Source of the DNA: Proteobacteria bacterium UBA1278
GTDB lineage: Bacteria > Pseudomonadota > Gammaproteobacteria > Comchoanobacterales > Comchoanobacteraceae
Length of the DNA stretch: 20,587 bases
Direction of reading: 5' to 3'
Assembly: GCA_002308435.1 (NCBI GenBank)
Contig: DBUY01000028.1
Location: 1 to 20,587 of the forward strand
Program-made: the position numbers and the translations under genes
The notes under the pieces: model-generated
The model's database searches: none
What the model saw: only the letters and a program-made list of their open reading frames with translations
Told to the model about the DNA's origin: nothing
In this document: piece after piece, positions 1 through 7,156 of the stretch
How positions within the stretch are numbered: the first letter of the stretch is position 1
Layout of the letters: each line of letters begins with the position of its first letter

Positions 1-21
1 ATCCAGCTGAGCTACGGGCGC
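1..21 (-). tRNA. 5' end of a tRNA gene, probably tRNA-Arg, cut by the window edge
   Basis: Read on the minus strand, the first 21 bases match the acceptor strand and D-arm start of bacterial tRNA-Arg (GCGCCCGTAGCTCAGCTGGAT, as in CCG-type tRNA-Arg). The anticodon is outside the window, so the amino acid is inferred from the 5' sequence alone. A good minus-strand promoter lies just upstream (34-62). In Escherichia coli tRNA-Arg genes follow csrA and tRNA-Ser(GCU); here it lies on the opposite strand about 6.7 kb from tRNA-Ser. Confidence 0.8.
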
Positions 22-33
22 ATCAGGTGTCGA

Positions 34-62
34 AGTATATCAGCATATAATCAGAAAATCAA
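34..62 (-). promoter_or_regulatory. Sigma-70 promoter of the tRNA-Arg gene
   Basis: On the minus strand there is a -35 TTGATT (57-62), a 17-base spacer and a -10 TATACT (34-39) preceded by TG plus one base, an extended -10. Transcription would start about six bases before the tRNA 5' end at position 21. Confidence 0.7.
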
Positions 63-160
63 CGAGTTCATTGAGACCAAAGCACCAGATATACTACACT
101 TCAGCACGAGTTAACCAACCAAAAAAGCAGTATCGTGACACAACAGACCCGTCATATCGT

Positions 161-955
161 CTAGAAAAGTCTGATTTTAGTCAAAGTTGATGTGATATGT
201 TTCAAAACATCTTCTTTTCGATTTGCAATTGCCTCTGCAGATTCACCATCAAGCAGTCGACGCTTTGTCTTGTGTTCATATTCCCGCATTTGTTGTGCTT
301 GGTCTTGATTTGCCTTCTGGATAGTCTTGTAATCCTGATCATCGAGCACACGACAAATTCCCTGCTCATCGTATACTAAGCATTCGCAAAATGCGCGATC
401 ATATGCTGTGTAAATTGGTGTTTTTAATCGGCAGTCCGGCTCACAAACAGCCTTCAAATGGGCATGCTCAGATGCAGGCAAATCTTTCAGCAGTGATACA
501 TAATCTCGGTAAGTACAAGCGAGCGGACAGATAACAGATGTGTTGGGGTATTCATGTTTGATCATCCTCTTAAAAAGCACCATCTGCTCTGATCCCGAAT
601 CTTCAATCAAGCGACCCATCGCATACCCAAAACCACGATCTAGCCACTCACGTATGAGCGCTTTTTCTGGCTGCCCCCAATCCTTCTTTGATAGTGTAGT
701 TTCCATCAGTTCAAAAAAATGAGATGTCGGCATAGCCCAGCCACGAACATGTAAACAGAAATCTATCCGAGCTTGCTGTGAAAGAGTAACACCGGGCTTC
801 TTCGGGGCAGCACGATCTGGCGCTTTTTCTCGCACCTTCAAGTGCGGGTTTTTTCGCAATTGAACTCGTCTCAGCACGCGATCAGACTGCGCAGACTGCA
901 CAGAGAATGCAGACATAATCACAAAGACTGCAACAACAACACGAAAACAACGCAT
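161..955 (-). CDS. Unknown secreted cysteine-rich protein
   Basis: I do not recognise this 264-residue protein. The start at 955 is preferred over an in-frame ATG at 979: it has a GGGGGA ribosome binding site seven bases upstream and gives a classic signal peptide (MRCFRVVVAVFVIMSAFSVQSA, probable cleavage near residue 22). The proposed mature protein begins with a basic, proline-containing stretch and has eight cysteines, seven of them clustered at about residues 143-201 in pairs such as CPLAC, CEPDC and CEC. That suggests disulfide bonds and a periplasmic or exported location. The C-terminal third is charged and probably helical. No enzyme motif is visible. It stands alone, divergent from the hydrolase gene and facing the tRNA-Arg gene. 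It could be a host-directed secreted protein, but nothing here proves that. Confidence 0.75.
   Translation of the reverse strand: MRCFRVVVAVFVIMSAFSVQSAQSDRVLRRVQLRKNPHLKVREKAPDRAAPKKPGVTLSQQARIDFCLHVRGWAMPTSHFFELMETTLSKKDWGQPEKALIREWLDRGFGYAMGRLIEDSGSEQMVLFKRMIKHEYPNTSVICPLACTYRDYVSLLKDLPASEHAHLKAVCEPDCRLKTPIYTAYDRAFCECLVYDEQGICRVLDDQDYKTIQKANQDQAQQMREYEHKTKRRLLDGESAEAIANRKEDVLKHITSTLTKIRLF
831..854 (+). terminator. Terminator-like hairpin, antisense inside the secreted-protein gene
   Basis: On the plus strand CGCAC (831-835) and GTGCG (842-846) form a perfect five-pair stem with a six-base loop, followed by GG and six T residues. The shape is that of a weak intrinsic terminator, but it runs opposite to the gene and no plus-strand gene precedes it. 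It may stop antisense transcription or be chance. Confidence 0.3.
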
Positions 956-974
956 AGAGATCCCCCACAGCCCT

Positions 975-980
975 ATCATA
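975..980 (-). promoter_or_regulatory. Possible extended -10 element for the secreted-protein gene
   Basis: Minus-strand TATGAT (975-980) is preceded by TGC, giving an extended -10. No good -35 is visible. A start near 968 would place the 5' end immediately before the ribosome binding site at 962-967, so the leader would be very short. Confidence 0.35.
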
Positions 981-1035
981 GCAAATACACAGCATAGATG
1001 AAATCACTCAGTGCGTATTCATCGTCAACTGATAG

Positions 1036-1064
1036 TAGACAAAGACTAAGCATATCCGTATGAT
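1036..1064 (+). promoter_or_regulatory. Sigma-70 promoter of the alpha/beta hydrolase gene
   Basis: -35 TAGACA (1036-1041), 17-base spacer, -10 TATGAT (1059-1064). A transcript starting near 1071 would begin just before the ribosome binding site GAGGAG. The same two hexamers with the same spacing occur before the outer-membrane protein gene (14627-14655). Confidence 0.65.
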
Positions 1065-1088
1065 AGCATCGGTAATGAGGAGACACCC

Positions 1089-2126
1089 ATGCACAAAAAA
1101 CCGGCAAAACAGCCAATGTGGATTTGGTTCATCTTGTTCCTCTCAGCCCTCTATTTCATACTGAGTGCCATCTTTATTTTTATGTCTTCCTACACAACCT
1201 ATCGCTGTCCAGGACAATACAACACACCAAGTAATTGGTCCTTACCTGAAAGATGGCGCAGTGAAGACGGCACTAGTAGATACCCAAACTTGGACCCATC
1301 CAGTTGGCAAACACCTAATTATCAGCTTGTCAGGTTTCCGAGTCGTATGCCAAATGTACAAATTAGTGCCTGGCACACAGTGATCAACGCCGATGCACCC
1401 TCAATTATCGTTGTTCACGGCATACGACCCAACTGCAAATCAGTTTATGAGAGCCTACTGGTTAGTGGAATGTTGAGCAACGCTGGGTTCAATGTATTAA
1501 ATATTGATTTACAAAATTACGGTGAAAGCACCAGAACGTCACGCTTTATTGCCTATGGCCAACGAGAATATCTAGATGTGCTCGGCGCCTATGATTGGCT
1601 GATAACCCAAGGACAAAAACCCAACAAAATCGGCATCGCCGGACTATCTCTCGGCGCGGTGACCACCGCAATCGCAGCATCTAAAGAAAGTGGAATCCGC
1701 GCAATTTGGCTCGACAGCCCATATGCCGACTTCAACAAAATGTTCTGCGACGAGTTAAATAGCAAATACTTACCCTGCCTGTTCTCGTTTGGGGTACGAT
1801 GGTTAGGACAAACATTTTTAGGCATTTCCCCTGACGCGATAAAAACGACAGATGTGCTCAATCAAAAAAACACACCCGCAATTTACCTCACCCACGGTAC
1901 AGCAGACAAACGTATTCCAGTGAGCCACGCCTATACCTTCATCGAAAAGGCGAAAAATCAGGACCAAAAAATAAGTATCTGGATTGTTGAAAACAGTGAT
2001 CATTTAGATGCAATGCTTGAATACCCACGCTTATACCAGCAAAAAATGGTTGAATTTTTCACACAGGCACTCATCGTCAATACTCAGAAAGCACAAGATT
2101 TAGTGACTACTGTGGCCCCTGCTTAG
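1089..2126 (+). CDS. Membrane-anchored alpha/beta hydrolase
   Basis: This 345-residue protein belongs to the alpha/beta-hydrolase superfamily, whose members cleave esters, amides or related bonds; the substrate cannot be read from sequence. Residues 11-34 form one hydrophobic segment that likely anchors it in the inner membrane with the catalytic domain in the periplasm. The oxyanion region is VVHGIRP (108-114). The nucleophile elbow GLSLG (185-189) gives Ser187, and the likely remaining triad residues are Asp273 (HGTADKR) and His305 (NSDHLD). This resembles the BEM46/YfhR-like group of membrane-anchored hydrolases. The start has a strong GAGGAG site seven bases upstream and its own promoter. 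Its 3' end overlaps the convergent acyl-CoA dehydrogenase gene by 20 bases. Confidence 0.88.
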   Translation: MHKKPAKQPMWIWFILFLSALYFILSAIFIFMSSYTTYRCPGQYNTPSNWSLPERWRSEDGTSRYPNLDPSSWQTPNYQLVRFPSRMPNVQISAWHTVINADAPSIIVVHGIRPNCKSVYESLLVSGMLSNAGFNVLNIDLQNYGESTRTSRFIAYGQREYLDVLGAYDWLITQGQKPNKIGIAGLSLGAVTTAIAASKESGIRAIWLDSPYADFNKMFCDELNSKYLPCLFSFGVRWLGQTFLGISPDAIKTTDVLNQKNTPAIYLTHGTADKRIPVSHAYTFIEKAKNQDQKISIWIVENSDHLDAMLEYPRLYQQKMVEFFTQALIVNTQKAQDLVTTVAPA

Positions 2127-3234
2127 CAATCTCAGTCAATCGAGCAAGATGATAAGCTTGGTCTCCCATCTGATGACGAATACAGGTCAATCGCCTAAAT
2201 AGATGCGCGACGTCCATCTCATCACTCACGCCCATCCCTCCGTGTAGCTGCACCGACTGCTCACCAACGTACTGGGCATAATCGTTGAGTTTCATTTTAG
2301 TCATATGCGTCAACATCTGCAATGATGGCATATCTAGTGCATCCATGTCAGACAATGTCTGTGTCAGAGTCATACTCATACTACGAGCCAGCTCCTCTTG
2401 AACGTACATTTCAACTAACCGGTGCTTGAGTAATTGAAACTGGCTCAACGGTTGACCGAACTGTTCACGTTGTTGCAAATAGGCCTTTGTTTTCTTATTG
2501 AGTAAATGCATAATACCCACGGCCTCAGCAGATAATAAGCCAATCATTGTTGCAGTCAAACAAGTCACCATTGAGTGATCAATGGATAGTTCCATATGCT
2601 TATCACAGAGTACGTCCTCTAGCTGTAAACGGGCAACTCCAGTATCGTCAATCAATGTAAACACTTGGCGCTTCAGGGATTTCATAGGCACCAAAAACCA
2701 TCGTGTCTTTCTTCCTGAATGAGCCTGAACAATCACATGCGTTGCCATATCTGCGCCATACACCATGTGACATGACCCAGTTAACATCCATTGGCCCGAC
2801 CGGGATTTCTTCGCAATAAGTGGCTGATGACTTGGCATCAAATGTAATGCACCTACCGGATCTATAGCAACAACAACACGACAACGCCCTTGAGCGATCG
2901 GTGGACAAAATTCTGATTGGAGCTGCGCATTCGCAACATGACTAAACAACCAAGCCCCTACACTTGTATACAGGAACGGTTCTGTAACAAGCGCCTGACC
3001 CATCGGCGCCATCACAACCGCTAGATCCTGAACCGATGCCGAGAAACCACCGTATTGCGTCTTCAATGGTAATGCTAATAATCCAAGGTCAGCAAATTGC
3101 TGCCATATTGGCGGATGAAAACGTCTATTCTCTTGGAGTCGATGGTATCGCGACTGAAAATCATAATCCGTTTCGAGCAGTTTCTCGACACTTCTAAGAA
3201 CCATTTTCTGTTCGTCTGTTAACTGATAATCCAT
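2107..3234 (-). CDS. Acyl-CoA dehydrogenase, smaller partner of a pair
   Basis: This 375-residue flavoprotein of the acyl-CoA dehydrogenase family would introduce the alpha,beta double bond in an acyl-CoA thioester, passing electrons to electron-transfer flavoprotein. It shows the N-terminal helical domain (YQLTDEQKMV), a divergent middle beta domain, and the C-terminal FAD/tetramer motifs QREQFGQPLSQFQ and QLHGGMGVSDE. No clear catalytic Glu is visible at the usual C-terminal site. It follows the larger dehydrogenase by 20 bases with its own GGAG site, so the two are co-transcribed. Such adjacent unequal pairs (PimC/PimD-like, ChsE1/ChsE2-like) are known to form mixed tetramers; that this pair does so is inference, and the substrate is unknown. 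Its 3' end overlaps the convergent hydrolase gene. Confidence 0.88.
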   Translation of the reverse strand: MDYQLTDEQKMVLRSVEKLLETDYDFQSRYHRLQENRRFHPPIWQQFADLGLLALPLKTQYGGFSASVQDLAVVMAPMGQALVTEPFLYTSVGAWLFSHVANAQLQSEFCPPIAQGRCRVVVAIDPVGALHLMPSHQPLIAKKSRSGQWMLTGSCHMVYGADMATHVIVQAHSGRKTRWFLVPMKSLKRQVFTLIDDTGVARLQLEDVLCDKHMELSIDHSMVTCLTATMIGLLSAEAVGIMHLLNKKTKAYLQQREQFGQPLSQFQLLKHRLVEMYVQEELARSMSMTLTQTLSDMDALDMPSLQMLTHMTKMKLNDYAQYVGEQSVQLHGGMGVSDEMDVAHLFRRLTCIRHQMGDQAYHLARLTEIAKQGPQ

Positions 3235-3254
3235 AATTTGCTCCGCATTTATGA

Positions 3255-4448
3255 TTATAATCCCAGTATCATCTTAGCAATAACGTTGTACTGAATTTCG
3301 TTTGAACCTGCATATATACTCTCTTTTCGGTGATTCAGATAACGATTAGCCAGCAATGTTGCAAAGTTCTCCTGAGCGCCTAGAAAAAATGTTGGGCTAA
3401 GCGATGCACCATTCACTAATGACAACTCTTGGTACAACTTGAGATGGCAATCGGTCACTGATTGTATAGACCGTGATACAAGCACCTTAAGCAATGAGGC
3501 TATTTTACGGGCATGCATGGCATCAGGATCAGTTAGTGCACGAAGCATCGTCAACTTAGCCGCTAGCAAATCTGATTCCACACGTAAACAGTGCGCCATT
3601 AAGGTCTCATAAAAGGCGGTACGAGATCGGTCAACCGCCAACAACTCGCAAATTGATGACTTCATATCAGCCAGTATCCCCTCGAGCATGGCGATATTAG
3701 CACCAAATGAGCTTCGTTCAAACATAAGAAGATATTTTGCACAGTCCCACCCTTTGTTCTCCTCACCAACTAGGTGCGAAACTGGCACTTTGACATTCTC
3801 AAAGATCACAGTATTCACCTCATGGGCTCTGTCTGCTGTAATGATCGGATTGATGGTAATACCTGGTGTAGATAAGTCGACAAGAATAAAAGAAATCCCA
3901 GTTTGCGGCTTGCCGTCTTTCCTGGTTCGTACAAGACAAAAAATCCAATCAGCAACATGGGCTAATGTTGTCCACATTTTAGTACCATTCAATAAATAAT
4001 GATCGCCATGTCGCTCAGCACGCATTTGCAACGACGCCAGATCTGAGCCAGCATTGGGCTCTGAGTAGCCCTGACACCATATTTGTTCACCTGTTCTAAT
4101 CTTCGGTAAAAAGATCTCTTTTTGCTCAGGTGTCCCAAACGCCATGAGTAATGGAGCAAGCATATTAATACCGAAGGGCAGTACTTGGTGCGCATTCTTT
4201 GCGACAAGCGTACTGTAGAATAGATAATTGTTCCATTCATCCCACCCAGTACCGCCATGCTCAACCGGCCAGTGACAAGCACCCCAGCCAGCTTTGGCTA
4301 AAATACCATGCCAACGTTTGTAGTCTGATTTGGTAAAATCTTGACGATTTTCCTGCTTTTTCCTGAGAGAAGCCGGATATTTTTTGTCCACAAATTCTGA
4401 AATCTGAGCCACAAATGCTGCTCTATCTTCAGGAAGTTGAATAATCAT
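3255..4448 (-). CDS. Acyl-CoA dehydrogenase, larger partner of a pair
   Basis: A 397-residue acyl-CoA dehydrogenase. Visible landmarks are the helical N-terminal domain, the flavin/substrate segment CQGYSEPNAGSDLASLQ (125-141), the beta-domain stretch NGTKMWTTLAHVADW, VNTVIFENVKVP (211-222), and IYAGSNEIQ near the C-terminus (378-386). The last motif has Ala where many family members carry the catalytic Glu (IYEGT). Glu244 in LLMFERSSFGA sits where isovaleryl-CoA and long-chain dehydrogenases place their base, so it is the likely catalytic residue, by analogy. The start has AGGAG (4455-4459) six bases upstream. It is the first gene of a two-gene operon and is divergent from csrA. I found no convincing -10/-35 pair upstream. 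PimC-like enzymes for dicarboxylic or branched acyl-CoAs are the nearest guess. Confidence 0.9.
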   Translation of the reverse strand: MIIQLPEDRAAFVAQISEFVDKKYPASLRKKQENRQDFTKSDYKRWHGILAKAGWGACHWPVEHGGTGWDEWNNYLFYSTLVAKNAHQVLPFGINMLAPLLMAFGTPEQKEIFLPKIRTGEQIWCQGYSEPNAGSDLASLQMRAERHGDHYLLNGTKMWTTLAHVADWIFCLVRTRKDGKPQTGISFILVDLSTPGITINPIITADRAHEVNTVIFENVKVPVSHLVGEENKGWDCAKYLLMFERSSFGANIAMLEGILADMKSSICELLAVDRSRTAFYETLMAHCLRVESDLLAAKLTMLRALTDPDAMHARKIASLLKVLVSRSIQSVTDCHLKLYQELSLVNGASLSPTFFLGAQENFATLLANRYLNHRKESIYAGSNEIQYNVIAKMILGL

Positions 4449-4689
4449 AGTTTACTCCTGCCATTTCCAGTATTTATAGTACAAATCATAGATATTCGCT
4501 GAAAAGATGGAGAAGTAATCAATCTGCGTGTCAATTTTACATGACGCAGGCTTTACTCAATCAAAAAACACAGATAACGCACATAGATATTGATATTATC
4601 TCACAATTTAAAAACTATTTAGCGCACAATGCTGACTTGTAGACTATACATGTAGTACTTAGAAAAATAATTAACGCTATATCGTGTAT

Positions 4690-4711
4690 TTGACCACTAA
4701 TGTGGTATGCT
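4690..4711 (+). promoter_or_regulatory. Candidate csrA promoter with an overlapping inverted repeat
   Basis: Near csrA there is TTGACC (4690-4695) and an extended -10 TGG-TATGCT (4703-4711). They are only 10 bases apart, so the second must act as an extended -10 with a different or absent -35; alternatively TTGACC pairs with GAATAT (4712-4717) at 16 bases. ACCAC (4693-4697) and GTGGT (4702-4706) form an inverted repeat across the same bases, which may be an operator. The leader would be about 10-20 bases. Confidence 0.4.
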
Positions 4712-4736
4712 GAATATAGCACATGGAGTGAATATA

Positions 4737-4952
4737 ATGTTAATACTTACGCGAAGGATTGGCGAAACCCTTATCATAGGTGACGATGTAAAAATCACCG
4801 TTCTCGGGGTAAGAGGAAATCAAGTGAGAATAGGCGTTGATGCACCACGTAGCGTGGCGGTACATCGCAAGGAAATCTACGACCAAGTACACAAAGAGTC
4901 AAATAATCCCAACAATGACGACCAACCTCAAGATGTAGCCAGTAACGAGTAG
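4737..4952 (+). CDS. csrA: Carbon storage regulator CsrA
   Basis: CsrA is a small dimeric RNA-binding protein that binds GGA motifs in mRNA leaders and controls translation and stability of many transcripts, including switches between growth and stationary or virulence states. The protein begins with the signature MLILTRRIGETLIIGDDV and continues through TVLGVRGNQVRIGVDAPRSVAVHRKEIY, which fits the family closely, including the RNA-binding VAVHR strand. The start at 4737 is chosen over the upstream ATG at 4707 because the conserved N-terminus begins there and GGAG (4725-4728) lies eight bases upstream. At 71 residues it is about ten longer than the E. coli protein, the extra being a polar, acidic tail. 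In relatives it follows alaS or lysC directly; here it stands alone, divergent from an acyl-CoA dehydrogenase operon. Confidence 0.97.
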   Translation: MLILTRRIGETLIIGDDVKITVLGVRGNQVRIGVDAPRSVAVHRKEIYDQVHKESNNPNNDDQPQDVASNE

Positions 4953-4986
4953 CAACTTGATGCGTTCTCAGCCTCTGCAGAACTCA

Positions 4987-5016
4987 TTGACAGAGACTCT
5001 ACAGTACAGCTATTCT
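4987..5016 (+). promoter_or_regulatory. Sigma-70 promoter of the 532-residue membrane protein gene
   Basis: A perfect -35 TTGACA (4987-4992), an 18-base spacer and -10 TATTCT (5011-5016). The start would be near 5023, leaving a leader of about 19 bases. The gene therefore need not depend on readthrough from csrA. Confidence 0.6.
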
Positions 5017-5041
5017 AGGACATTTATCAATTAGAGTAGCT

Positions 5042-6640
5042 ATGCCAACTGATGAGTATCAAGAAACAGCACGAGCCGAGAAACGAAAGGCAAGATTCGC
5101 GCGCGCACTTGAGATATTAAACTACATCATTCTACCCATCCAATATATCACGAAAGACATTTTCCTTCTGTTTAGCTCATATAACACAGCACTCAGTATT
5201 GCACTGCCTACTCTCCAATTCATGTGCCGTCATCTACAGTGGATTTATGGTGTTAGCTTCATACTCGAGGGTTTGTGCGCCCTAATTGAATCAACGAAAA
5301 ATACCACGCGCGATAAACGCGCCTTTTTACTGTCACAGTCGGGATTACTGATTGCCGGTGGCGTCATCGTGACTGTTTTTGCATTCACTGCACCACAAAT
5401 TTTCCTACCAGCCTTGTGTGCAGTTTGGGCAACTTCAACCATATTCTTTCTGGTCGATCTTGTGCGCGATTATCTAAAACATGCCAGATCAATCAAACTA
5501 CAAGCACAAATTATTCATAGCGTGAAGGAACTCCTAGAGAATGAACTCAGCGAGACCGCCTATATCAATCAAACCGAAAATCTCGACTTTCTGGAAAATC
5601 TGAATAAATGTTTTAGAAAAGCAATACAACAACACGATGCAAGCGATATCGACACCATCAGTGTCAAAGCAGAAATAATGGAAAAAATTGGGATACTCCA
5701 AGATAAACAAGACCATGTACAAAAATCAGACATCATAATGATTATTGATGGCATTCTCAACAGCGAGAAATACAATCCCAAAGTCAGTAATAATAACATA
5801 CTCACGACAGTATATTTGGTGGCATCGTTCTGTTGTGCACTTGCAACATTCATATTTCTGGGTCGGCCAGATGTACAACAATCTGCTATCTTCACACACG
5901 TAATTATCACCACTGCGATGGTTGCAAAACGTTGCTGGGATTTCATCACAAACCCACTCATACAAAAAGCACAGTTTGAGCAAGTTAGCTCAAAAGAAAT
6001 CGATCAACTAGACCCATCATCGCTTAAGGAACGTTACCTAAAGATCAAGCTAAATCGTCTACACAAAACAACCAATCACTTTATCTCTTCTCTGGACAAC
6101 AAAGAAGGCATGATCAGCATCGAAAAAAAACGCGTCTTAGAAAAGATTATTGATGCATACGCAAAAGTGGTTCAGGACATCAATCCAACTAACCATTATA
6201 GCCTACTTATATCAGAGGTTAGCCAAGTAATTGGTGATACCGAGCAAACCAGCCACGCAGAAATCGAAAATATTGCACTTGCACTCGATCAAAGTATTAG
6301 CTCTCGGCTAATCTACCTCAACAGTAATCACTCGTGTATGCTTTGCAATGCACTTAAAAAGGCCAGTCCTGCTGACAAACCGACGGTCAGTCCAGAAAAA
6401 TCAGTAGCATTAAAAAAGACTGCGAGAAGCACTAAAATGTTTCTCAAACCCAAAAAAGCAATTCCAGAAACATCAAGTAAAGCACATCCTCTCAAGAGTC
6501 GAGTTTCCTTACAAGCATTAGCAAATCGTTGCCAGGAGCTATTGACAGAGCGCGCCAAAGAATGGGCGCCTATCCTGAATGATGACGATACAAGTGATTC
6601 CGACGATGATAAAAATACACCGTCAACACGAACCCAATAA
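5042..6640 (+). CDS. Unknown membrane protein with helical central region and acidic C-terminal tail
   Basis: I do not recognise this 532-residue protein. The N-terminus is polar and basic (residues 1-22). A hydrophobic block follows at about 24-142, with segments near 24-46, 48-62, 66-83, 98-117 and 119-141. A mainly helical, charged region spans about 145-250, a second pair of hydrophobic segments lies at about 253-296, and a long helical soluble part follows to about 440. The tail is lysine-rich, then ends with RCQELLTERAKEWAPILN and an Asp/Ser run (about 515-525). Two membrane blocks, long helices and an acidic C-terminal end resemble many Dot/Icm-type secreted effectors of Legionellales, but that is only resemblance. 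It has its own promoter and a weak ribosome binding site (GAG six bases before ATG). It lies between csrA and tRNA-Ser, which are neighbours in many relatives, so it looks like an insertion there. A terminator-like hairpin lies inside it. Confidence 0.75.
   Translation: MPTDEYQETARAEKRKARFARALEILNYIILPIQYITKDIFLLFSSYNTALSIALPTLQFMCRHLQWIYGVSFILEGLCALIESTKNTTRDKRAFLLSQSGLLIAGGVIVTVFAFTAPQIFLPALCAVWATSTIFFLVDLVRDYLKHARSIKLQAQIIHSVKELLENELSETAYINQTENLDFLENLNKCFRKAIQQHDASDIDTISVKAEIMEKIGILQDKQDHVQKSDIIMIIDGILNSEKYNPKVSNNNILTTVYLVASFCCALATFIFLGRPDVQQSAIFTHVIITTAMVAKRCWDFITNPLIQKAQFEQVSSKEIDQLDPSSLKERYLKIKLNRLHKTTNHFISSLDNKEGMISIEKKRVLEKIIDAYAKVVQDINPTNHYSLLISEVSQVIGDTEQTSHAEIENIALALDQSISSRLIYLNSNHSCMLCNALKKASPADKPTVSPEKSVALKKTARSTKMFLKPKKAIPETSSKAHPLKSRVSLQALANRCQELLTERAKEWAPILNDDDTSDSDDDKNTPSTRTQ
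5318..5338 (+). terminator. Intrinsic-terminator-like hairpin inside the coding region
   Basis: GCGCG (5318-5322), loop ATAAA and CGCGC (5328-5332) form a perfect GC-only five-pair stem followed by C and five T residues (5334-5338). It is in the same sense as the gene, at codons about 93-99. It could cause early termination when translation does not follow closely, or be chance. Confidence 0.4.
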
Positions 6641-6675
6641 TCAGTCGGCTCTACCACGAAACCCCCGATAAACAC

Positions 6676-6704
6676 TTGCACGAATACTCTGATTTTGCTA
6701 TGAT
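6676..6704 (+). promoter_or_regulatory. Sigma-70 promoter of tRNA-Ser
   Basis: -35 TTGCAC (6676-6681), 17-base spacer ending in TGC, and -10 TATGAT (6699-6704). The bases after the -10 are GGGC, a GC-rich discriminator typical of stringently controlled stable-RNA promoters. Confidence 0.75.
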
Positions 6705-6714
6705 GGGCTTGCTT

Positions 6715-6801
6715 GGAGAGGTGGCCGAGTGGCTGAAGGCGCTCCCCTGCTAAGGGAGTATGGGGGAAACCTCATCGAGGGTTCGAATCCCTCTCTCTCC
6801 G
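6715..6801 (+). tRNA. tRNA-Ser, anticodon GCT
   Basis: An 87-base class II tRNA with a long variable arm. The acceptor strands GGAGAGG (6715-6721) and TCTCTCC (6794-6800) pair with one G-U, followed by discriminator G. The D-arm, a CTCCC/GGGAG anticodon stem with loop CTGCTAA (anticodon 6749-6751), and TTCGAATCC in the T-arm are all present. It reads AGC and AGU codons. The 3' CCA is not encoded and must be added by the nucleotidyltransferase. The same isoacceptor follows csrA in E. coli, and here csrA is 1.8 kb upstream on the same strand. Confidence 0.96.
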
Positions 6802-6864
6802 ATCCAGCACCTATGGCCTAGACCAATCCTGTTTCATATGATAACTTTAAATTAAACTTGTTAT

Positions 6865-6870
6865 TATACT
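6865..6870 (+). promoter_or_regulatory. Possible -10 element of a leaderless TM2 transcript
   Basis: TATACT ends eight bases before the ATG at 6879, so transcription would begin at or within a base or two of the start codon. No ribosome binding site is visible upstream, which fits. No good -35 was found. Confidence 0.35.
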
Positions 6871-6878
6871 ATTTACAC

Positions 6879-7106
6879 ATGATATCTCCGCGATCCAAAT
6901 CTCTATGTCTGGTATTAGCTATTATTGGAAATCTCATATTAATTGCTGGACTTCATCGGTACTACACAGGACGCTACATCACTGGTACGATCATGCTGCT
7001 TACAATGGGAGGTTTTTTTGTTTGGACAGTGATCGATGTAATCACACTACTCACTAATGGCTATTTGGACAGCCAGAGGAGACCAGTTAAACAATGGATA
7101 TTATAG
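6879..7106 (+). CDS. Small TM2-domain membrane protein
   Basis: A 75-residue protein matching the TM2 domain: two hydrophobic helices (about residues 8-25 and 36-58) joined by a short loop with the signature G-x-HRYYTGRYITG, followed by GGFFVWTVIDVITLL, ending in a polar tail. TM2 proteins sit in the inner membrane; their molecular role is poorly defined, with links to envelope function in bacteria. The start at 6879 is preferred over an upstream TTG at 6858 because the -10 element lies between them. It lies just after tRNA-Ser and about 100 bases before trhO, which has its own promoter. Confidence 0.82.
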   Translation: MISPRSKSLCLVLAIIGNLILIAGLHRYYTGRYITGTIMLLTMGGFFVWTVIDVITLLTNGYLDSQRRPVKQWIL

Positions 7107-7156
7107 ACTGAAGTAAAAAGTAATCCGGATAATAGCAGACAAATCATTTGTTTATA

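Noticed and set aside
4524..4549. CTGCGT...ACGCAG inverted repeat between the dehydrogenase operon and csrA
   Set aside because: Only six paired bases around a 14-base loop with no T-run; a minus-strand TTGACA inside it has no matching -10, so neither a terminator nor a promoter can be claimed.
5569..5961. 130-codon minus-strand frame inside the 532-residue gene
   Set aside because: It lies opposite a long gene with its own consensus promoter, and the translation shows no coherent domain.
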